Source: Neobacillus kokaensis
GTDB lineage: Bacteria > Bacillota > Bacilli > Bacillales > Cytobacillaceae
Length of the DNA stretch: 64,000 nt
NCBI RefSeq assembly: GCF_014656545.1
Contig: NZ_BNDS01000013.1
Coordinates: 76,146-140,145 of the forward strand
Direction of reading: 5' to 3'
The translations under genes and the position numbers were made by a program. The stretch's first letter is position 1. Each line of letters starts with the position of its first letter. The notes beneath the pieces were generated by a model. That model did no database searches, was not told where the DNA came from, and worked only from the letters and a program-made list of their open reading frames with translations. Positions 25,425 through 33,675 of this stretch are shown here, piece after piece.

Positions 25425-26855
25425 ATGAATAATTCATTACATCAAGAATTTCAGCCTGTTCAGCCTCCCAAAAAGAGGTTTAGTGATAGTTTGAAAAATA
25501 TAAATGCTTTTGTCCTTATTTTTGCAGTTATTGTCATCTCTACCATATTAACTTACATTTTACCTGCTGGAGAATATGATCGGGTGGAAAAAGGCGGCAG
25601 AACAATTGTTGTCCCTGATTCTTTTCACCATACAGAATCCTCTCCAGTTGGATTTTTCCATATTTTTACGAGTATTCATTCAGGTTTGGTGAACGCTGCA
25701 GGAATCATCTTTTTCGTTTTACTTGTCGGCGGTGCCTTTGGGATATTAAAGGCAACGGGCGCGCTTGATGCCTTGATTGTAGCTATTACGAGAAAACTGG
25801 CAAATCGAGAATTACTGCTTATTCCTGTGATTATGCTGTTTTTTGCTGCAGGCGGTACCTTAATGGGAATGGCCGAAGAAACATTGATTTATATCGGAAT
25901 TATTGCCCCGCTGGCGATTGCCCTAGGGTTTGATGCCATGGTCGGTTATGCCATCGTCGCACTGGCGGCTAATATCGGCTTTATGAGTGCCGTGCTTAAC
26001 CCGTTTAACGTCGGGGTGGCGCAAAGTATCGCTGAACTGCCTACTTTCTCTGGTATAGGATTAAGGCTAGCACTTCTTGCTACCTTTTATATCGCAGGGG
26101 TTCTCTATATTTACCGTTATGCTAAAAAAGTAAAAAAGGATCCTTCGCTTAGAATTCTCGGAAGCTACCAAACAGGCAGCAAACTGCATACACCAGATAT
26201 GAAGCTTGAAACAAGACACAAATGGATTTTAGTCGTATTCCTTCTTAATTTTATTACCCTGATTGTGGGTGTATTAAAATTTGGCTGGTATATACCAGAA
26301 ATAGGCGGATTGTTTTTAATGTTTGGAATCATCGTAGGTATTATCGGCAAATTAGGTCCGAACCAAATGGCCGACAGTTTTATGGATGGAGCTAAGGAAG
26401 TCATCAGCGGTGCGTTAATCATTGGTTTCGCTCAAGCCATTTTGGTTGTGTTCCAAGACGGAAAATTGATGGATTCCGTTCTTTATTATGCTTCTTCATT
26501 CTTGGGTGAGCTAACACCCGCTTTGAACGCGGTCGGTATGTTCTTTGTCCAGCTTTTCTTGAATTTCCTTGTCCCATCTGGAAGTGGACAGGCAGCCTTG
26601 ACGATGCCAATCATGGCACCTTTAGCGGATTTAGTTGGAGTGACAAGGCAAACGGCCGTTTTAGCATTCCAGCTTGGGGATGGTATTTCCAACACAATTT
26701 TTCCAACCTCAGGTGTATTGATTGCAGGACTTGCGATTGCCGGAATCCCTTATACAAAGTGGGTTAGATGGATTATGCCGTTCATCTTTATCCAAATCGG
26801 CATTGCGATTATTTTCCTTTTGATTGCTCAAGCCATACATTACGGACCTTTCTAA
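25425..26855 (+). CDS. YfcC family transporter (C4-dicarboxylate/arginine-type permease)
   Basis: The 476-residue membrane protein has about eleven segments and the YfcC-family features LTYILPAGEYDRVEKGGRTIVVP, GGAFGILKATGALDALI, GMAEETLIYIG, and VPSGSGQAALTMPIMAPLADLVGVTRQTAVLAFQLGDG. The family belongs to the ion-transporter superfamily and members are annotated as arginine/ornithine or dipeptide-like permeases without firm substrates. AAGGAG precedes the ATG. It is followed 89 bases on by an M20 amidohydrolase in the same direction, suggesting uptake and hydrolysis of an N-acylated amino acid; a hairpin in the gap may reduce read-through. Confidence 0.88.
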   Translation: MNNSLHQEFQPVQPPKKRFSDSLKNINAFVLIFAVIVISTILTYILPAGEYDRVEKGGRTIVVPDSFHHTESSPVGFFHIFTSIHSGLVNAAGIIFFVLLVGGAFGILKATGALDALIVAITRKLANRELLLIPVIMLFFAAGGTLMGMAEETLIYIGIIAPLAIALGFDAMVGYAIVALAANIGFMSAVLNPFNVGVAQSIAELPTFSGIGLRLALLATFYIAGVLYIYRYAKKVKKDPSLRILGSYQTGSKLHTPDMKLETRHKWILVVFLLNFITLIVGVLKFGWYIPEIGGLFLMFGIIVGIIGKLGPNQMADSFMDGAKEVISGALIIGFAQAILVVFQDGKLMDSVLYYASSFLGELTPALNAVGMFFVQLFLNFLVPSGSGQAALTMPIMAPLADLVGVTRQTAVLAFQLGDGISNTIFPTSGVLIAGLAIAGIPYTKWVRWIMPFIFIQIGIAIIFLLIAQAIHYGPF

Positions 26856-26880
26856 GGTATAATTTTGAATAGCAGCATTC

Positions 26881-26915
26881 GGGAAAGTCGGCGTCTATAG
26901 CCGATTTCCTTTTGT
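26881..26915 (+). terminator. hairpin between the YfcC and M20 genes
   Basis: GGAAAGTCGGC (26882-26892) pairs with GCCGATTTCC (26900-26909), followed by a short T-rich run. It may be a terminator or partial attenuator between two genes that look functionally paired. Confidence 0.65.
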
Positions 26916-26944
26916 TTTATAAAAATAACGGAGGTTTTGACATC

Positions 26945-28102
26945 ATGTTTCAGACAAAATTAATTGATTCTGATTTAATTGAATGGACAATTGCCCAGCG
27001 CAGACATTTTCATATGCATCCCGAACTGTCAGGGCAGGAATATAACACAGCCGCTTATGTGAAGGAGAAATTAGCAGAATTCGGCATCCCTGTTGATCCC
27101 CGTTTTTCGGCACCGAATGTGGTAGCATATTTTAAAGGGACGGAAGGGAAAAAGACCATTGCGCTTCGGGCTGATATGGATGCTCTTCCGCTCCATGAAG
27201 AAGGAGACAAGCCTTATATTTCTACCGTTCCTGGTGTTATGCATGGCTGCGGTCACGACGGCCATACTGCTACATTGCTCGGTGCTGCTAAATGGATGAG
27301 CGCTAACCCAGAGTTAGTGAAAAATAATATTGTATTGATTTTTCAAAGCTCTGAAGAAGCATCCCCAAGCGGTGCGAAACAGCTTGTAAAAGAAGGCGTT
27401 TTGGACGGAGTTGACGCTATCTATGGTATTCACTATATGTCTAGCGTGCCTCTTGGACAAATTGGGTTTACGACCGGCTATGCAATGGCATCAAGCGATG
27501 ACTTTGATATCACGATTGAAGGGAAAGGCGGACATGGCGGAAACCCTCATGAGACCGTTGACTCAATTTATATTGCCACTCATTTGATTCAAGCATTCCA
27601 ATCAGTCATCAGCAGGAACTTAAATCCGCTCCATGCGGGTGTTATCTCCTTTGGCGGATTGCAAGCCGGTAATTCCTACAACGTCATTCCGGATAAAGTG
27701 ACAATGCAAGGAACCATCCGGGCGTTAACATTTGAAGGCGCTGAGTTAATGCACGAAAGAACGGCTCAGTTAACGGAATCCATTTGCGCAAGCTTTGGGG
27801 CAAAAGGACATTATCATTTTATCGAAGGCACACCGCCATTATATAATCACCCGGAAGCATGTGAAGTGGCAAAAGAAATCATTGAGCAAACTTTCGGCGA
27901 AGGTGTATTTGCCGACCTGGAACCTGTTCTTGGCGCAGAAGACTACTCTTACTATCTAAAAGAAAAGGTTGGCTGCTTTATCAACGTCGGCATGCAAAGC
28001 GAAAAAAGCCAATACCCGCACCACCACCCGAAATTCGACATCGACGAAACCGCCATCCCAGCCGGAATCGAATTAATGATTCAATTAGCGTTGAACGCTT
28101 AA
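26945..28102 (+). CDS. M20 family amidohydrolase (N-acyl amino acid amidohydrolase type)
   Basis: From the ATG at 26945 (GGAGG ten bases upstream) the product has 385 residues. Motifs are RRHFHMHPELSGQE, RADMDALPLHEEG, VMHGCGHDGHTATLLGAAKWM with the metal ligands, IFQSSEEASPSGAKQLV with the catalytic glutamate pair, GIHYMS and the C-terminal GAEDYSYYL and YPHHHPKFDIDE. This is the classic M20D pattern of hippurate hydrolase, IAA-amino acid hydrolase and YxeP-like enzymes. It is a paralogue of the gene at 42235. The YfcC transporter before it may supply the substrate. Confidence 0.9.
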   Translation: MFQTKLIDSDLIEWTIAQRRHFHMHPELSGQEYNTAAYVKEKLAEFGIPVDPRFSAPNVVAYFKGTEGKKTIALRADMDALPLHEEGDKPYISTVPGVMHGCGHDGHTATLLGAAKWMSANPELVKNNIVLIFQSSEEASPSGAKQLVKEGVLDGVDAIYGIHYMSSVPLGQIGFTTGYAMASSDDFDITIEGKGGHGGNPHETVDSIYIATHLIQAFQSVISRNLNPLHAGVISFGGLQAGNSYNVIPDKVTMQGTIRALTFEGAELMHERTAQLTESICASFGAKGHYHFIEGTPPLYNHPEACEVAKEIIEQTFGEGVFADLEPVLGAEDYSYYLKEKVGCFINVGMQSEKSQYPHHHPKFDIDETAIPAGIELMIQLALNA

Positions 28103-28127
28103 ACTGTGTTAAAAATGGTGTAAAAAT

Positions 28128-28223
28128 GGTGTCAGGCACCACTCGTGGACAAATGACCCATTCTGTCCATCTCAGGAGGACAGTCCATAATTGACGGGCT
28201 GTCCTTTTTTGGTGCCTGACACC
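28128..28223. repeat. dispersed GGTGTCAGGCACC element, full palindromic copy with internal hairpin
   Basis: The copy is bounded by GGTGTCAGGCACC (28128-28140) and its reverse complement GGTGCCTGACACC (28211-28223). It contains CTCGTGGACAAATGACC and a separate GC-rich hairpin with six T at 28178-28210. It lies 26 bases after the M20 gene, in the position of its terminator. Confidence 0.9.
28178..28210 (+). terminator. terminator inside a repeat element
   Basis: GGACAGTCC (28178-28186) pairs imperfectly with GGGCTGTCC (28196-28204), followed by TTTTTT. It would end transcription of the M20 gene at 26945. Confidence 0.75.
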
Positions 28224-28393
28224 ATGTGAAGTTTTCACAATCTATTTCCATTATTTTTATTTAAAAAATATGGCTGTATGAATTGAGTGATTTTTCAAAA
28301 TCGCCTATTATAGTATATATTATCGACTAATTTCGATTGTAATCGCCATTCTTCTACAAAGAAAGGGATTTTATATTTTGAGGAGGCTCTCTA

Positions 28394-28897
28394 ATGAAAC
28401 TGAGCAGTGAGGAAATTGAAATTTTAAAGATACTTGAAGAGGACCATCAATTGTCGGCAGCGACAATCGCATCCATGGTGATGAGCGATGAGGAAACCGT
28501 CAAAAATACGATTAAAAAGTTGGAAGAGCAAAAAATCATCATGAGTTACCCTACTTTGATTAACTGGAGTAAAGTAGAGGGTCAAGCAAATATCGTTGCC
28601 ATGATTGAAGTCAAAGTAACGCCGAAGCGTGGTGTCGGTTTTGATGAGGTAGCAGAACGAATTGCCCGTTTTCCAGAGGTTTCTTCCCTATACCTGATGT
28701 CTGGCGCCTATGATTTATCAATTACTATCGAAGGCAAAACGATGAACCAAATTGCGAGCTTCGTTTCTGAAAAACTATCGACGATTGAGCATGTCATTTC
28801 TACCACCACCCATTTCATGTTAAAAAAATACAAGCATGATGGGGTCATTTTTGAAGGCGGCGATGAGAAAGATCGCAGAATGGTGGTTACACCATGA
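28394..28897 (+). CDS. alaR: Lrp/AsnC family regulator, AlaR-like
   Basis: The 167-residue protein has an N-terminal winged helix (LKILEEDHQLSAATIASMVMSDEETVKNTIKKLEE) and a C-terminal effector domain of RAM type (VAMIEVKVTPKRGVGFDEVAERIARFPEVSSLYLMSGAYDL). GAGGAGG precedes the ATG. It overlaps the following aminotransferase by four bases (ATGA). The pair matches B. subtilis yugG-yugH (alaR-alaT), and the regulator probably controls its own operon in response to an amino acid. The symbol rests on this gene order. Confidence 0.8.
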   Translation: MKLSSEEIEILKILEEDHQLSAATIASMVMSDEETVKNTIKKLEEQKIIMSYPTLINWSKVEGQANIVAMIEVKVTPKRGVGFDEVAERIARFPEVSSLYLMSGAYDLSITIEGKTMNQIASFVSEKLSTIEHVISTTTHFMLKKYKHDGVIFEGGDEKDRRMVVTP

Positions 28898-30081
28898 AAA
28901 ACGAGTATTCTTCGTACCTTTCGCAAACAGCAAAAGAAATCCAGCCGTCAGGGATTCGTAAGTTTTTCGATTTGGCTGCCAGTATGGAAGGCGTTATTTC
29001 GCTTGGGGTGGGTGAACCAGACTTCATCACCCCTTGGAACATCCGCGAAGCAACAATTTTATCGCTCGAGCAAGGGTATACCTCCTATACGGCCAATCCC
29101 GGCTTGCTTGAATTAAGACAAGAAATCTGTAATTACTTATATAATCGATTTGATGTAACGTATAATCCCAAAAACCAAGTGATTGTCACCGTCGGGGCGA
29201 GCCAAGCCATCGACCTTGCCTTCCGTGCAATTTTAAACCCGGGAGAAGAGGTACTGATTGTTGAGCCAGCCTTTGTCGCCTACGCCCCATTAGTTGCATT
29301 GGCGGGTGGCAATCCGGTTCCTGTTTCCACTTCACCGGAGAACGGTTTTAAAGTAACACCGGAACAACTTGAAGCGGCCATCACGGACAAAACAAAGGCG
29401 CTTTTGATTTGTTCGCCTAACAATCCGACAGGCAGCATGCTGACAATGGATGAGCTCATAGAACTGGCAAAAGTGATTGAAAAGCATGACCTAATTGTCA
29501 TTTCCGATGAAATTTATGCTGAATTAAGTTATGATGAGACTTTTACCAGCTTTGCTGCCATCGATGGCATGTACGATCGGACAATTTTGATCAACGGATT
29601 TTCTAAAGGCTTTGCGATGACAGGCTGGCGCTTAGGGTATATCGCAGCTCCATTGGAGTTGGTCGAGGCTATGCTGAAGATTTTCCAATATACCACGATG
29701 TGTGCGCCGCATATGCTGCAGATTGGAGCGGTAGAAGCACTAAGAAACACCTACCATGAAGTGGAGGAAATGCGGAAGAGCTACCAGAGAAGACGTAATT
29801 ATATGGTACAGACCCTTAACGAAATCGGTCTGGATTGCCATACACCAGGCGGCGCCTTTTACGTCTTTCCATCGATTCGGTCAACAGGCTTAAGCTCAGA
29901 GCAATTTGCAGAAGAACTGTTGATGGCGGAAAAAGTGGCAGTCGTACCAGGCAATGTCTTTGGCGAAAGCGGCGAAGGCTATGTCCGCTGCTCCTACGCC
30001 ACCTCGATGCAGCAGCTCCAAGAAGCGCTTAAACGGATGCAAAGATTCGTGGAATCGCGGAAAATGGTGCTGCAGGGATAA
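28894..30081 (+). CDS. alaT: class I aminotransferase, AlaT-like
   Basis: The 395-residue protein is a fold-type I PLP aminotransferase: SLGVGEPDFITPW, YTSYTANPGLLELR, VGASQAIDLAFRAI, CSPNNPTGSML, VISDEIYAELSYD, and NGFSKGFAMTGWRLGYIAAP, where the lysine of SKGF binds PLP. The C-terminal arginine in YVRCSYATS would bind the substrate carboxylate. It is translated by overlap from alaR and closely resembles YugH/AlaT, which makes alanine from pyruvate. Aspartate or aromatic substrates cannot be excluded. A strong terminator follows. Confidence 0.85.
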   Translation: MKNEYSSYLSQTAKEIQPSGIRKFFDLAASMEGVISLGVGEPDFITPWNIREATILSLEQGYTSYTANPGLLELRQEICNYLYNRFDVTYNPKNQVIVTVGASQAIDLAFRAILNPGEEVLIVEPAFVAYAPLVALAGGNPVPVSTSPENGFKVTPEQLEAAITDKTKALLICSPNNPTGSMLTMDELIELAKVIEKHDLIVISDEIYAELSYDETFTSFAAIDGMYDRTILINGFSKGFAMTGWRLGYIAAPLELVEAMLKIFQYTTMCAPHMLQIGAVEALRNTYHEVEEMRKSYQRRRNYMVQTLNEIGLDCHTPGGAFYVFPSIRSTGLSSEQFAEELLMAEKVAVVPGNVFGESGEGYVRCSYATSMQQLQEALKRMQRFVESRKMVLQG

Positions 30082-30103
30082 AGTCCAAAAGACTTGAACT
30101 AGC

Positions 30104-30127
30104 CCCCCTAATATAGGGGGTTTTTTT
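30104..30127 (+). terminator. terminator of the alaR-alaT operon
   Basis: CCCCCTA and TAGGGGG form a seven-base-pair stem around three bases, followed by seven T. Confidence 0.9.
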
Positions 30128-30140
30128 AGTTTTGCGGCAG

Positions 30141-30236
30141 ATTCGCTAATAGAACTCTTTAATCCGCTAATATAGCTTTTAAAATCGCTAAGAAAAGGCC
30201 CAGAATCTCTAATAAGAACTTTCAAATCGCTAATAA
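30141..30236. repeat. 21-bp tandem array, five degenerate units
   Basis: Units with the core ATTCGCTAATA (variants ATCCGCTAATA, ATCGCTAAGA, ATCTCTAATA, ATCGCTAATA) start at about 30141, 30162, 30184, 30205 and 30226, a period of 21-22 bases. The stretch 30128-30300 holds no gene. Confidence 0.8.
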
Positions 30237-30301
30237 AACCCCATCATTTTACTGTTTAGAGCGTACGCAAAGATTTTTTAAAAAAATATTTGCTTTTTAT
30301 C

Positions 30302-30328
30302 AAACCGATTTGACTCCTCCAACGTTTC
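30302..30328 (+). promoter_or_regulatory. candidate ECF-type promoter
   Basis: AAACC and CGTTT are 16 bases apart, upstream of the lipoprotein at 30366, resembling the AAC/CGT pattern of ECF sigma promoters. An ECF sigma gene lies just downstream. The call is tentative because such short motifs occur by chance. Confidence 0.35.
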
Positions 30329-30365
30329 CTTTAATGACAAAAATAGTTAAGAGGAGGAGTTTTTC

Positions 30366-30881
30366 ATGAAAAAGTGGAATTGGTTGTTTTTATTTGTATT
30401 AGCAGGGGTACTTCTAGTTGGCTGCAGTGATAAAGAAAAAGCTGAGGATGCGACAAAGAAAGACCCTGCAAAGGTAGAGGAAACTTCGGGTGAATCAAAA
30501 GAGCCGGCTGAAGAAACCACGGCTGAACCAACAGCAGCTCTAAAGGTAATGGAAAATGAAAAGACGGGTCAATATTTAGCAGATGCTGACGGCAAGACTC
30601 TTTATTACTTCAAAAACGACAAGCCTAATACATCAAACTGCAAAGGCGAATGCCTGCAAAACTGGCCAGCTTTTTATGCGGAAAATTTCGAAGTTCCTGA
30701 AGGCTTCAATAAAGATGATTTCGCTGTGATCACCCGTGAGGATACAGGTGAAAAACAAACAACGTATAAAGGCTATCCACTATACTACTTTGTGAAAGAT
30801 CAAGCAGCTGGTGATGTAAACGGCCAAGGTGTGAAAGACATTTGGTTTATCGTCAACAGCGAAACCACATTTGCTCCGTAA
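30366..30881 (+). CDS. lipoprotein with COG4315/PF03640-type repeats
   Basis: The 171-residue protein has a lipoprotein signal (MKKWNWLFLFVLAGVLLVGC, lipobox LVGC at 17-20), an acidic Glu/Lys linker, and two copies of the secreted-repeat motif: YLADADGKTLYYFKNDKPNTSNCKG with CLQNWPAF, and TTYKGYPLYYFVKDQAAGDVNGQGVKDIWF. It matches the family of extracellular lipoproteins of unknown role. GAGGAG precedes the ATG. It lies 104 bases upstream of an ECF sigma factor and may be part of its regulon. Confidence 0.85.
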   Translation: MKKWNWLFLFVLAGVLLVGCSDKEKAEDATKKDPAKVEETSGESKEPAEETTAEPTAALKVMENEKTGQYLADADGKTLYYFKNDKPNTSNCKGECLQNWPAFYAENFEVPEGFNKDDFAVITREDTGEKQTTYKGYPLYYFVKDQAAGDVNGQGVKDIWFIVNSETTFAP

Positions 30882-30896
30882 ACATGAATGCGACTT

Positions 30897-30927
30897 AAGA
30901 ACTGTCCTATTTGGCAGTTCTTTTTTC
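30897..30927 (+). terminator. terminator after the COG4315 lipoprotein
   Basis: AAGAACTG pairs with CAGTTCTT and is followed by TTTTTT. It separates the lipoprotein from the sigma-factor gene. Confidence 0.82.
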
Positions 30928-30984
30928 ACATTATTTTGATTTATAATAAAATTAAAACATGTTTAATAAGGAGAGACTTCGGCA

Positions 30985-31572
30985 GTGAAATCAAAAACAG
31001 ATGAGGAACTGGTTGCATTAATTTTGCAGAACCACCGGCCTGCACTTGAAGAACTGTATGACCGCTATGTAAAGCTGGTTTATAGTTTTTCCCTGAAGAT
31101 GGCCAAAGGTGATAGCGAGAAAACGAAGGAAATTGTCCAGCAGGTTTTTCTAAGACTTTGGACGACCAAGCAAACCTACAATCCATCACAAGGAAAATTT
31201 GTGAACTGGCTCCTGACCATTACCCGCAACATCGCAATTGATATCATTCGTAAGGAACAAAAAGAACACGTAAATATTCAGCTAGACCCTCAAGAATGGC
31301 ATCAAATGCAAGATCAGAAAACGGAAGGTGTTCCGGAACAGGTTTCTAACAATTTATTAAAACAGCAAATTCGTGAAGCAAAGCAGAATCTTTCGGAATC
31401 ACAGCAACGCCTTATTCATTTATTATATTGGGAGGGTTATACTTTAAGTGAGATAGCGGAAATGGAACGTACGCCGCTAGGCACGATTAAAAACAGGCTG
31501 CATCAATCGTTAAAAAAACTGCGAAATTATATGAGTGAAGAATTAGGAGGGGTTGTTCGACATGGAAAATAA
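30985..31572 (+). CDS. ECF RNA polymerase sigma factor
   Basis: The 195-residue protein starts at GTG. Region 2 is seen in LYDRYVKLVYSFSLKMAKGDSEKTKEIVQQVFLRLW and FVNWLLTITRNIAIDIIRKEQ; region 4 in LSESQQRLIHLLYWEGYTLSEIAEMERTPLGTIKNRLHQSLKKLR. Its 3' end overlaps the anti-sigma gene by 11 bases. Regulation is expected by sequestration on the membrane-bound anti-sigma factor. The target may include the adjacent lipoprotein. Confidence 0.92.
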   Translation: MKSKTDEELVALILQNHRPALEELYDRYVKLVYSFSLKMAKGDSEKTKEIVQQVFLRLWTTKQTYNPSQGKFVNWLLTITRNIAIDIIRKEQKEHVNIQLDPQEWHQMQDQKTEGVPEQVSNNLLKQQIREAKQNLSESQQRLIHLLYWEGYTLSEIAEMERTPLGTIKNRLHQSLKKLRNYMSEELGGVVRHGK

Positions 31573-32308
31573 ATGCGAAAACCTGTCTTTATATATCATC
31601 GATGAACTATCAGAGCATGAAAAAGCACAATTTGAACAGCACTTAAAAATATGCATTCATTGTCAAAAGGAAGTTCAATCCTTAAAGGAGACGTGGGAGA
31701 TGCTTTCTTATGATTTCGAGGAGCAGGACGTACCAGCATCACTAAAAGATGACGTGATGAATTTTATTTTTCAAGAACAGGAAACAACTATTCAACCGCC
31801 AGATGAAACGGCAAAGAAGGATGGATTAAAATTGTTTTTCACAAAACAGTTTTCCCCTTTATCAGCTGGAATCGCTGCTGTGTTACTAATGGGAGTCATC
31901 GGGTTATTATGGAGCAACCTTCAATTGAGGGACAATATGGCCGCCTTAGAAAACAAAGTCGAATCCACGACCACGACTGAAATTGTCAGAACCTTTAATT
32001 TATCAGGGCAAAATACTGCCGCCTCGGCAAGCGGAAATGCCTATCTTGTGCAAGAAGGCAGCAGTACTGTCCTTGTCATTGAGCTAAATAATATGCCTAG
32101 TACAGAAAATGAAGAAGTATATCAAGTATGGCTGCTGAAGAACGGAAAGCGTCAAAGCGCTGGTACATTAAAACCGGATCTTAACGGCAACGGCCTGATC
32201 ACCTACCGCCTGCCTAAAAACCATAGCTTCGATGACATCGGCATCACACTGGAACCAAACCCAAACAACACCCAGCCACAGGGGCAGAAGGTAATGGGAA
32301 CCACATGA
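31562..32308 (+). CDS. anti-sigma factor, zinc-finger plus RskA-like C-terminus
   Basis: From the ATG at 31562 (AGGAGGGG nine bases upstream) the product has 248 residues. The N-terminal anti-sigma domain has the zinc-binding EQHLKICIHCQKE (H-x3-C-x2-C). A membrane segment (GIAAVLLMGVIGLLW) is near the middle, and the outer C-terminal domain contains VLVIELNNMP and YQVWLLKNGKRQSAGTL, as in the RskA C-terminal family. It would hold the preceding sigma factor at the membrane until a signal outside the cell is sensed. An earlier ATG at 31553 is possible. Confidence 0.9.
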   Translation: MENKCENLSLYIIDELSEHEKAQFEQHLKICIHCQKEVQSLKETWEMLSYDFEEQDVPASLKDDVMNFIFQEQETTIQPPDETAKKDGLKLFFTKQFSPLSAGIAAVLLMGVIGLLWSNLQLRDNMAALENKVESTTTTEIVRTFNLSGQNTAASASGNAYLVQEGSSTVLVIELNNMPSTENEEVYQVWLLKNGKRQSAGTLKPDLNGNGLITYRLPKNHSFDDIGITLEPNPNNTQPQGQKVMGTT

Positions 32309-32316
32309 AGAAGGTT

Positions 32317-32352
32317 ATGAGGTACCATGTGAAAAATTCACATGGGCCTCAT
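32317..32352. repeat. degenerate type B repeat hairpin
   Basis: The sequence GAGGTACCATGTGAAAAATTCACATGGGCCTC forms a stem of ATGTGAA and TTCACAT with outer partial pairing. It resembles the core of the element at 35678-35720 with the GGTGTCAGGCACC edges decayed. It lies after the anti-sigma gene. Confidence 0.55.
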
Positions 32353-32469
32353 ACTAAAATACAAGAAAAGTGACTCTCCTAGAGGATCCACACTTAAAAC
32401 GGTTCGTTTTTTTACAATATCACTGTTTCTCTTTAATTTCCGGTCAATTAAATGGCAAGACATGTAGTT

Positions 32470-32700
32470 TTATTTAAGAGTTTCAATAAACCCCCAGAAA
32501 GTAGGTGTAGAAGAGATTTCAAAACGATTGACGGCTTTCACAATCTCTATCCTCAGTTCTTGTTCTAAATCTTCCTTATCATTATCATTCATAAAACGAC
32601 TAGACTTTTTTACCTTTGGTTCAAACATTTGGACAATTTCAGAAACAGCTTCTTGACTGCCGCCTTTTGCCTTTTGAGTTAAGTCAAACAGTGTGATCAT
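32470..32700 (-). CDS. rsoA: RsoA-like co-sigma protein
   Basis: From ATG 32700 (AAGGGG seven bases upstream) the product has 76 residues beginning MITLFDLTQKAKGG. The part EAVSEIVQMFEPKVKKSSRFMNDNDKEDLEQELRIEIVKAVNRFE resembles the sigma region 1.2/2 start and the HTH_16 domain family. In B. subtilis RsoA is a small co-sigma protein that works with SigO as a two-part sigma factor. Gene order and size here fit that pair closely. The start overlaps the yvrJ stop by 17 bases, and the downstream end at 32470 has no nearby target gene. Confidence 0.78.
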   Translation of the reverse strand: MITLFDLTQKAKGGSQEAVSEIVQMFEPKVKKSSRFMNDNDKEDLEQELRIEIVKAVNRFEISSTPTFWGFIETLK

Positions 32701-32851
32701 ATTTTTTCCCCTTTTTAACTTCATCTACTAGTTCCTTAATTTCAAGCTCCAATCCTGTATACCGCTTTTCGAAGCGTGCTAGCAAATAAAATACCAATAT
32801 AATTGGAAAACCAACATCTCCAATGATATTTACCCACTCCATCTGTCCCAT
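32684..32851 (-). CDS. yvrJ: YvrJ family small membrane protein
   Basis: The 55-codon frame is easily missed for its size. It encodes MGQMEWVNIIGDVGFPIIL, then a membrane segment (VFYLLARFEKRY) and a charged tail ending KKGKKYDHTV. The GFPI-L-YLL-R-E pattern is that of the YvrJ family. Its ATG follows directly on the sigO stop codon (TAAATG) with AAGGGTGGG upstream, and its end overlaps rsoA. Small YvrJ proteins accompany sigO in B. subtilis. The function is unknown. Confidence 0.8.
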   Translation of the reverse strand: MGQMEWVNIIGDVGFPIILVFYLLARFEKRYTGLELEIKELVDEVKKGKKYDHTV

Positions 32852-33481
32852 TTATCTGTTCCCACCCTTATAATAAATTCTAAGTTTCTTTAGCGCATTT
32901 TTAATCGTCTTCGAGACAGCTTGCTGCGATACTTGTAATACCTTTCCGATTTCGGTATGGGATAGGTTGTACAAATAACAAAGCTCCAAAGCCTTTCGTT
33001 GCTTTTTTGTTAAGCGCTCCATGGCACGATATAATTTCGGGTCTTGGATGTGATCCATCAAAGATTTTGACTGGTTTAATACAGAATCGATCACTTCACT
33101 ATTACCATCACTTATTAGACTGCCGAGGGAATAATTATTTGACTCCTCTTTAATTGGTTGATCGAACGTATATAAATGGTACTCAGCCTCTTTTTTCTTT
33201 TTTTGATAGTATTGCCACGAATAATGGGTAAGGAGCCTTGAAATGTAATGAATTAGTCTAATTTCTCCATAGAATTGTTGGAATGCTTGATTGAGCTTTT
33301 TATGGTTTTGATTTGTAGGAAAGCAAACAGCCTTTACAAATAAATCGTAATTTGTCTTGGTTCTTAAAAAATTTTGGATGATCGGATTTAATAGCTCAGC
33401 CTTATAAGCCAAAATTGAGCGCTCAAATTTCTTTTTTAGGTGAGGATGTGTTCTTTCATAAGGGAAGGGGAATTTGTCCAT
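32852..33481 (-). CDS. sigO: SigO-like RNA polymerase sigma factor
   Basis: The 209-residue protein has an N-terminal helical part and a clear sigma region 4: LTKKQRKALELCYLYNLSHTEIGKVLQVSQQAVSKTIKNALKKLR (about 160-203). No complete region 2 is apparent; in B. subtilis, SigO and RsoA together supply the sigma functions. GAGGTGATTAA precedes the ATG. With yvrJ and rsoA it forms a tight three-gene unit. The known B. subtilis targets, oxdC and yvrL, are not in the window, so the regulon here is open. Confidence 0.82.
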   Translation of the reverse strand: MDKFPFPYERTHPHLKKKFERSILAYKAELLNPIIQNFLRTKTNYDLFVKAVCFPTNQNHKKLNQAFQQFYGEIRLIHYISRLLTHYSWQYYQKKKKEAEYHLYTFDQPIKEESNNYSLGSLISDGNSEVIDSVLNQSKSLMDHIQDPKLYRAMERLTKKQRKALELCYLYNLSHTEIGKVLQVSQQAVSKTIKNALKKLRIYYKGGNR

Positions 33482-33547
33482 TTAATCACCTCTTTCTTTC
33501 TCTTCTATATAAGAGGGAACAACGATTAAAAAACACAACCTAAATTA

Positions 33548-33559
33548 GAACATTTGTTC
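33548..33559. promoter_or_regulatory. candidate LexA-like palindrome upstream of sigO
   Basis: GAACATTTGTTC has the GAAC-N4-GTTC form of Bacillus LexA (DinR) sites with one mismatch in the spacer preference. It lies about 67 bases before the sigO start, inside the spacer between TTGTAA and TAATTT on the minus strand. A weak promoter with an operator is possible. Confidence 0.35.
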
Positions 33560-33611
33560 CTATTTTACAATAAAATGGACAAAATAGAAAATTGAATTTC
33601 TAATTAAAAAA

Positions 33612-33649
33612 CAAAAAATCCCCGACTTCACTGAGTTAACCGAGGATTA
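33612..33649 (-). terminator. terminator after the HlyD-like gene
   Basis: On the minus strand AATCCTCG pairs imperfectly with CGGGGATT across a loop of about 15 bases and is followed by TTTTTTG. It closes the minus-strand 35565-33676 unit. Confidence 0.7.
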
Positions 33650-33675
33650 ATTTATTGATAATCTATTTATGAAAT

